DNA of 64,000 bases, taken from positions 35,994-99,993 of the forward strand of contig JAQUAI010000010.1 of assembly GCA_028687335.1 (NCBI GenBank). The letters run 5' to 3'. Positions 57,888 to 64,000 of the stretch are shown piece after piece. The notes under the pieces were generated by a model. The model made no database searches, had not been told where the DNA came from, and worked only from the letters and a program-made list of their open reading frames with translations. Positions within the stretch are counted from its first letter, which is position 1; the number at the start of each line of letters is the position of its first letter. The DNA is from Gallionella sp. (GTDB lineage: Bacteria > Pseudomonadota > Gammaproteobacteria > Burkholderiales > Gallionellaceae). The position numbers were made by a program, and so were the translations under genes.

Positions 57888-58012
57888 ATGAAACAGTGCA
57901 ATTAACTGAAACCATCAATTTTACAGCGCAGCATTAAAAGGGAAGCAAAAGGTGGGGTGGGGTATTGTGCGAACTGGCATTCAGGGGGCGCCAAGCACTT
58001 GGGAAGTGCCGC

Positions 58013-58117
58013 TTAGTCAGTATCCAAACTCAACCCACGCTGCCCGTCTTCGCGTAAAGCACACGAATCAAAGCCATCGTTGGCGAGGTCTTTTTCAGAA
58101 GGGGCAATCCAAAGCAT
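58013..58117 (-). pseudogene. hsdM remnant: N-terminal start fused to a short tail
   Basis: The minus strand reads 34 residues: MLWIAPSEKDLANDGFDSCA, LREDGQRGLSLD. The first ten residues resemble the start of type I methyltransferase HsdM proteins (IAPSEKD). The rest does not match the HsdM core, so nearly all of the gene is gone. An AGGGA site sits upstream. Together with the hsdR remnant at 55671 it frames the AbiE-like pair. The remainder of 57888-58182 holds nothing that I can support. The family match is from recall and is tentative. Confidence 0.4.
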
Positions 58118-58182
58118 TCGTGTTCCCTGTTAGCGTTTTTTGTTATCGGCGAATGCTAGCACGATGAAGAAACACGGCAACC

Positions 58183-58742
58183 CTATTCCTTCACCGCATA
58201 GATCGCGGGCAGGTTACGCCATGCGCCGTGAATATCCATGCCGTAACCAAACACAAAACGATTCGGTAATGTCATGCCGACAAAATCGGCTTGCATCGGT
58301 TTTATCTTGCCGTTTTCTTTGTCGGCGAACACTGCGCTATAGCAATGCGTTGCGCCCAGTGCCAACACCCGCTCGCGAATGGCATGCAATGTTTCGCCCT
58401 CGTCCAGAATATCGTCCAGCACTAGCACGGTACGCCCGGCGACATTTTCACGCGGTGCCACGCGCCAATGCAGCTCGCCGCCCTGCGTATTGCCGCCGTA
58501 ACGCGAAACATGCAGATAATCGAAATCGAGCGGAAAATTCAGCAAGGGCAATAACTGCCCGCTAAACACCACCGCCCCACCCATCACCGACAACACTAGC
58601 GGATGCTGATCGGCCAATTGCGCATTGATCTGTTGCGCAACACGATGCAGTGCCGCTTGCACCGCATCTGCCGAATACAGCAACTCGGCATCGCGCAATA
58701 TCGCGCGCGCGGTGACAGCATTGAGGGCATCGTTTCGGCGTG

Positions 58743-58749
<7 letters not shown>
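58183..58749 (-). CDS. hpt: Hypoxanthine-guanine phosphoribosyltransferase
   Basis: A 188-residue purine-salvage enzyme. LVLSVMGGAVVFSGQLLPLL is the start of the core, RYGGNTQGGELHW the hood loop and RTVLVLDDILDEGETLHAI the phosphoribosyl-pyrophosphate loop with the DD pair. The end carries FVFGYGMDIHGAWRNLPAIY, the purine-binding part. The start appears to be GTG at 58749, overlapping the end of a 29-codon frame. ligA lies just upstream on the same strand. Confidence 0.9.
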
Positions 58750-61992
<3,243 letters not shown>

Positions 61993-62027
61993 ACCCTAAA
62001 AATCACTGCTGCAATTATCTCAAGCCC

Positions 62028-63077
62028 TTAAGCCAAGGGCAATTCGGGATTACTCATACCGATACAAGCCACCTCATCCAATGCTTTCAAAAATACACTC
62101 TGCTCGTGCAACTCAGCCTGAGACTCAGGCTGCGCCCGGCCACGCATTTGCATCAAACGCACCTTACTTGCGGCGGGCATCTCCCACTGCAAACCGGCCA
62201 ACAACTCATTGGCAGAATCAGGCTTATTGCACACCAGCACCATATCGCAACCCGCGTTCAGCGCCGCCTCTGCGCGCTGCACAATACCGCCCGCAACCGT
62301 CGCGCCTTCCATGCTCAAATCATCGCTGAAAATCACGCCTTCAAACCCCAGCTCGCCGCGTAAAACCTGCTTGAGCCAAACCGGCGAGAAACCAGCCGGA
62401 CGCAAATCCACCTTGGGATAAATAACATGCGCAGGCATCACCGCGCTCAAACCACACTCAACCATGCGCCGGAAAGGAACGAGATCGCACAACTCAATAT
62501 CAACATACTCGCGATCATCCACCGGAATATCCAAATGCGAATCCGCCTGCACAAAACCGTGCCCCGGAAAATGCTTGCCCACACTATGCATCCCGCCCTG
62601 CTTCAAACCCAGCAACAAACTGTGCGCCAGCTCCGCAATCGCGTGCGGATCGCTATGAAAAGCGCGGTTACCAATCACACTACTCTGCCCGTAATCCACA
62701 TCCAACACCGGCGTAAAACTAAAATCCACCCCGTAAGCGCGCAACTCCGCAGCCAACACATACCCCGCCTGCTGCGCCAAATGGCGCGCGCGCTGCGGAT
62801 GCTCATCCCAAATCTTACCCAACTCACGCATCGCCGGAATCTTAGTAAACCCCTCGCGGAAACGCTGCACCCGCCCACCCTCGTGATCCACCGAAATCAA
62901 CAGCGACGGCGAACGCACCGCACGAATTGCCGCCGTCAATTCAGCCAACTGACTAGGCGACTCATAATTACGCGCAAACAAAATCACCCCACCCACCAAA
63001 GGATGCCGCAAACGCGTCACATCCTCCACCGTCAGCTGCGTCCCCACCACATCCAGCATTACCGGCCCTAAACCCAT
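62028..63077 (-). CDS. nagZ: Beta-N-acetylhexosaminidase
   Basis: A 349-residue GH3 enzyme that releases GlcNAc from anhydro-muropeptides in cell-wall recycling. Motifs are [67 protein letters not shown] with the mobile catalytic His, and [15 protein letters not shown] containing the nucleophile Asp. The start at 63077 is favoured because GGAG lies six bases before it; a TTG and an ATG further upstream are weaker. Confidence 0.92.
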   Translation of the reverse strand: MGLGPVMLDVVGTQLTVEDVTRLRHPLVGGVILFARNYESPSQLAELTAAIRAVRSPSLLISVDHEGGRVQRFREGFTKIPAMRELGKIWDEHPQRARHLAQQAGYVLAAELRAYGVDFSFTPVLDVDYGQSSVIGNRAFHSDPHAIAELAHSLLLGLKQGGMHSVGKHFPGHGFVQADSHLDIPVDDREYVDIELCDLVPFRRMVECGLSAVMPAHVIYPKVDLRPAGFSPVWLKQVLRGELGFEGVIFSDDLSMEGATVAGGIVQRAEAALNAGCDMVLVCNKPDSANELLAGLQWEMPAASKVRLMQMRGRAQPESQAELHEQSVFLKALDEVACIGMSNPELPLA

Positions 63078-63233
63078 ACCCATCTCCAATTCATACCATT
63101 AACAAAATCATCCGCACTTTGCGCAGCCTGACCGCCAAGCAGTTTATCCTGAGTTCATCGAAAAGATGACAGCCTAGTGATAGACAAGTGAAGTTTTAGG
63201 GAAATACCACTTCATTCACCAAACCCGCCATTT

Positions 63234-63543
63234 CCGTCATTGCGAGGAGCGAAGCGACGTGGCAATCCAGTTGCTTCAATCATAAATGCCGTTGTTAAAC
63301 CTACTGGATTGCCGCGCTTCGCTCGCAATGACGGCTACACCTTACAACCACTGAATCGCCACGCTTCGCTCACAATAACAACCGAACCTCTCCGTCATTG
63401 CGAGGAGCGCAGCGACGCGGCAATCCAGTCGCTTCAATCATAAATGCCGTTGTTAAACCTACTAGATTGCCGCGCTTCGCTCGCAATGACGGCTACACCT
63501 TAAAACCACTAGATTGCCGCGCTGCGCTCACGATAACAACCGG
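63234..63543. repeat. Tandem 158-bp repeat of a CATTGCGAGGAGCG family
   Basis: Two direct copies start at 63234 and 63392 (period 158). Each has a left arm (cgtcattgcgaggagcg...gacg(c/t)ggcaatccag), about 35 unrelated bases, a right inverted arm (ggattgccgcgcttcgctcg...caatgacg) and a second, degenerate right arm. The element family is widespread between genes in many proteobacteria. Both copies are highly similar, so the duplication is recent. The stretch 63090-63551 holds no other gene. Confidence 0.85.
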
Positions 63544-63551
63544 GCCCCAAA

Positions 63552-63791
63552 CTACACAATCTCATCAAATAAATCACGCCAATCAGGATTCTTCTCCTCA
63601 ATCAGCTGCAACTTCTTTTTCCTTGAGCCTGCCTTAATCTGCTTTTCCCTTGCAATAGCCGCCAGCATATTTTCACCCAACTCAAAATATACCAAGCTAT
63701 GCACGCCATAACGCTTTGAAAACCCCTCAACCAAAGAGTTAAGTAACATTTCGTGGAGGTTTTTGGGTGTTTTTCCTAGCCAAATACTCAT
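63552..63791 (-). pseudogene. GIY-YIG nuclease-like, N-terminally truncated
   Basis: The 79 residues contain the C-terminal two thirds of a short GIY-YIG protein: LVEGFSKRYGVHSLVYFELG, MLAAIAREKQIKAGSRKKKL and QLIEEKNPDWRDLFDEIV. The catalytic GIY and YIG strands and the Arg region are absent, so the protein cannot be active as a nuclease. The missing N-terminus falls where the IS-like ends begin, suggesting that insertion or deletion truncated the gene. Confidence 0.75.
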
Positions 63792-63796
63792 CCACC

Positions 63797-63943
63797 GGTA
63801 ATCCCCCCATTTTTAGCGTGAGCTAAAAGTAGAGGTTAAATTGCCAAGGCCAACTTCTGTTTTGGCGTAATACGGTAATCCCCCCTGAAATTAGCATGAG
63901 ATAGAAGTAGAATTTTCTCACTAAGCAATGGAGGGAGTTTTAC
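63797..63943 (+). mobile_element. IS3-family element, left end, with a duplicated end
   Basis: The sequence ggtaatcccccc begins at 63797 and again at 63874. Following bases (tagcgtgagctaaaagtaga and tagcatgagatagaagtaga) are similar too, so two copies of an element end lie in tandem about 77 bases apart. The second leads into an orfA-like gene. The right end of the element is outside the window. Confidence 0.65.
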
Positions 63944-64000
63944 ATGAAGACATCACGCTTTTCAGATAGCCAGATCATCGGTGTACTCAAGCAAGCAGAG
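63944..64000 (+). CDS. IS3-family transposase OrfA, partial
   Basis: The first 19 codons read MKTSRFSDSQIIGVLKQAE, which is the start of the helix-turn-helix OrfA protein of IS3-family elements. A GGAGGGAG site precedes the ATG. The gene continues beyond the window edge. The family is established; the subgroup (IS407/IS51-like) cannot be decided from 19 residues. Confidence 0.8.
   Translation, partial: MKTSRFSDSQIIGVLKQAE

Noticed and set aside
57952..58167. A 71-codon frame on the plus strand
   Set aside because: It shows no family features, and the opposite strand has a better supported hsdM-like start in the same bases.
63234..63543. CRISPR array
   Set aside because: The repeats are 158 bp long with similar interiors, only two copies, and contain palindromes of a known dispersed intergenic family; no cas genes are in the window.

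Overview
The window looks like a chromosomal segment of a betaproteobacterium, most likely a Nitrosomonadales/Gallionellaceae-type organism. This is inferred from gene content: a monomeric NADP isocitrate dehydrogenase, a K+-independent H+-pyrophosphatase, hpnC-hpnD, the exbB-exbD-lpxK-trm112-kdsB-adk order, fmdB-DUF502-aspS, and nagZ/zipA/ligA. No rRNA or tRNA gene was seen, so the placement is not firm. Housekeeping DNA is clearly G+C rich (40 of 60 bases in a hand count at 22141-22200). Two defence segments are AT-richer (25 of 60 at 16861-16920 and 23 of 60 at 11461-11520).

Layout: 1-1.6 kb holds toxin-antitoxin modules, one intact and two decayed. 1.7-3.4 kb holds a secreted protein of unknown role and an RTX-like remnant. 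3.5-9.3 kb is a lysine (succinyl-DAP) cluster, dapC-dapD-pilU-arsC/spx-like-dapE, followed by a small membrane protein and prmB. 9.3-11.7 kb is a BsuBI/PstI-type restriction-modification pair lodged between prmB and hpnC-hpnD (squalene synthesis). 13.4-20.6 kb is an accessory stretch: DUF4160 pseudogene, rhodanese, ParE/RHH module, a SIR2-HerA anti-phage pair, a KTSC protein, a secreted protein and an HDOD protein. 20.7-25 kb holds two methyltransferase-fold proteins and a SIMPL-LemA-GIDE membrane cassette.

25-48.7 kb is mostly core metabolism and information processing: aroA, xseA, exbBD, lpxK, trm112, kdsB, adk, a GlcG-like protein, an ODP-type metallo-hydrolase, hppA, rhlE, rluE, icd, a cyclase-like protein, a cold shock protein, clpS-clpA, nadA-nudB, a barnase/barstar pair, aspS, DUF502 and fmdB. 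49-54 kb holds an orphan umuD behind a strongly structured promoter/operator, a MacA-MacB-like efflux operon with a separate ATPase and two permeases, and a TAT-exported Csp1-like copper-storage protein. 54.3-63.1 kb has def, a methylthioinosine phosphorylase, an AbiE-like pair framed by what look like the two ends of a collapsed type I restriction locus, hpt, ligA, zipA and nagZ. The right edge carries a tandem 158-bp repeat array, a truncated GIY-YIG gene and the start of an IS3-family element.

The best candidates for under-described biology are: the AbiE-like pair inside the hsd skeleton, whose regulator carries a nuclease-like N-terminus; the KTSC protein directly upstream of SIR2-HerA; the double GAAC-N4-GTTC operator of the orphan umuD; a promoter element shared by the HDOD gene and a secreted-protein gene; and the barnase/barstar pair embedded between aspS and nudB.
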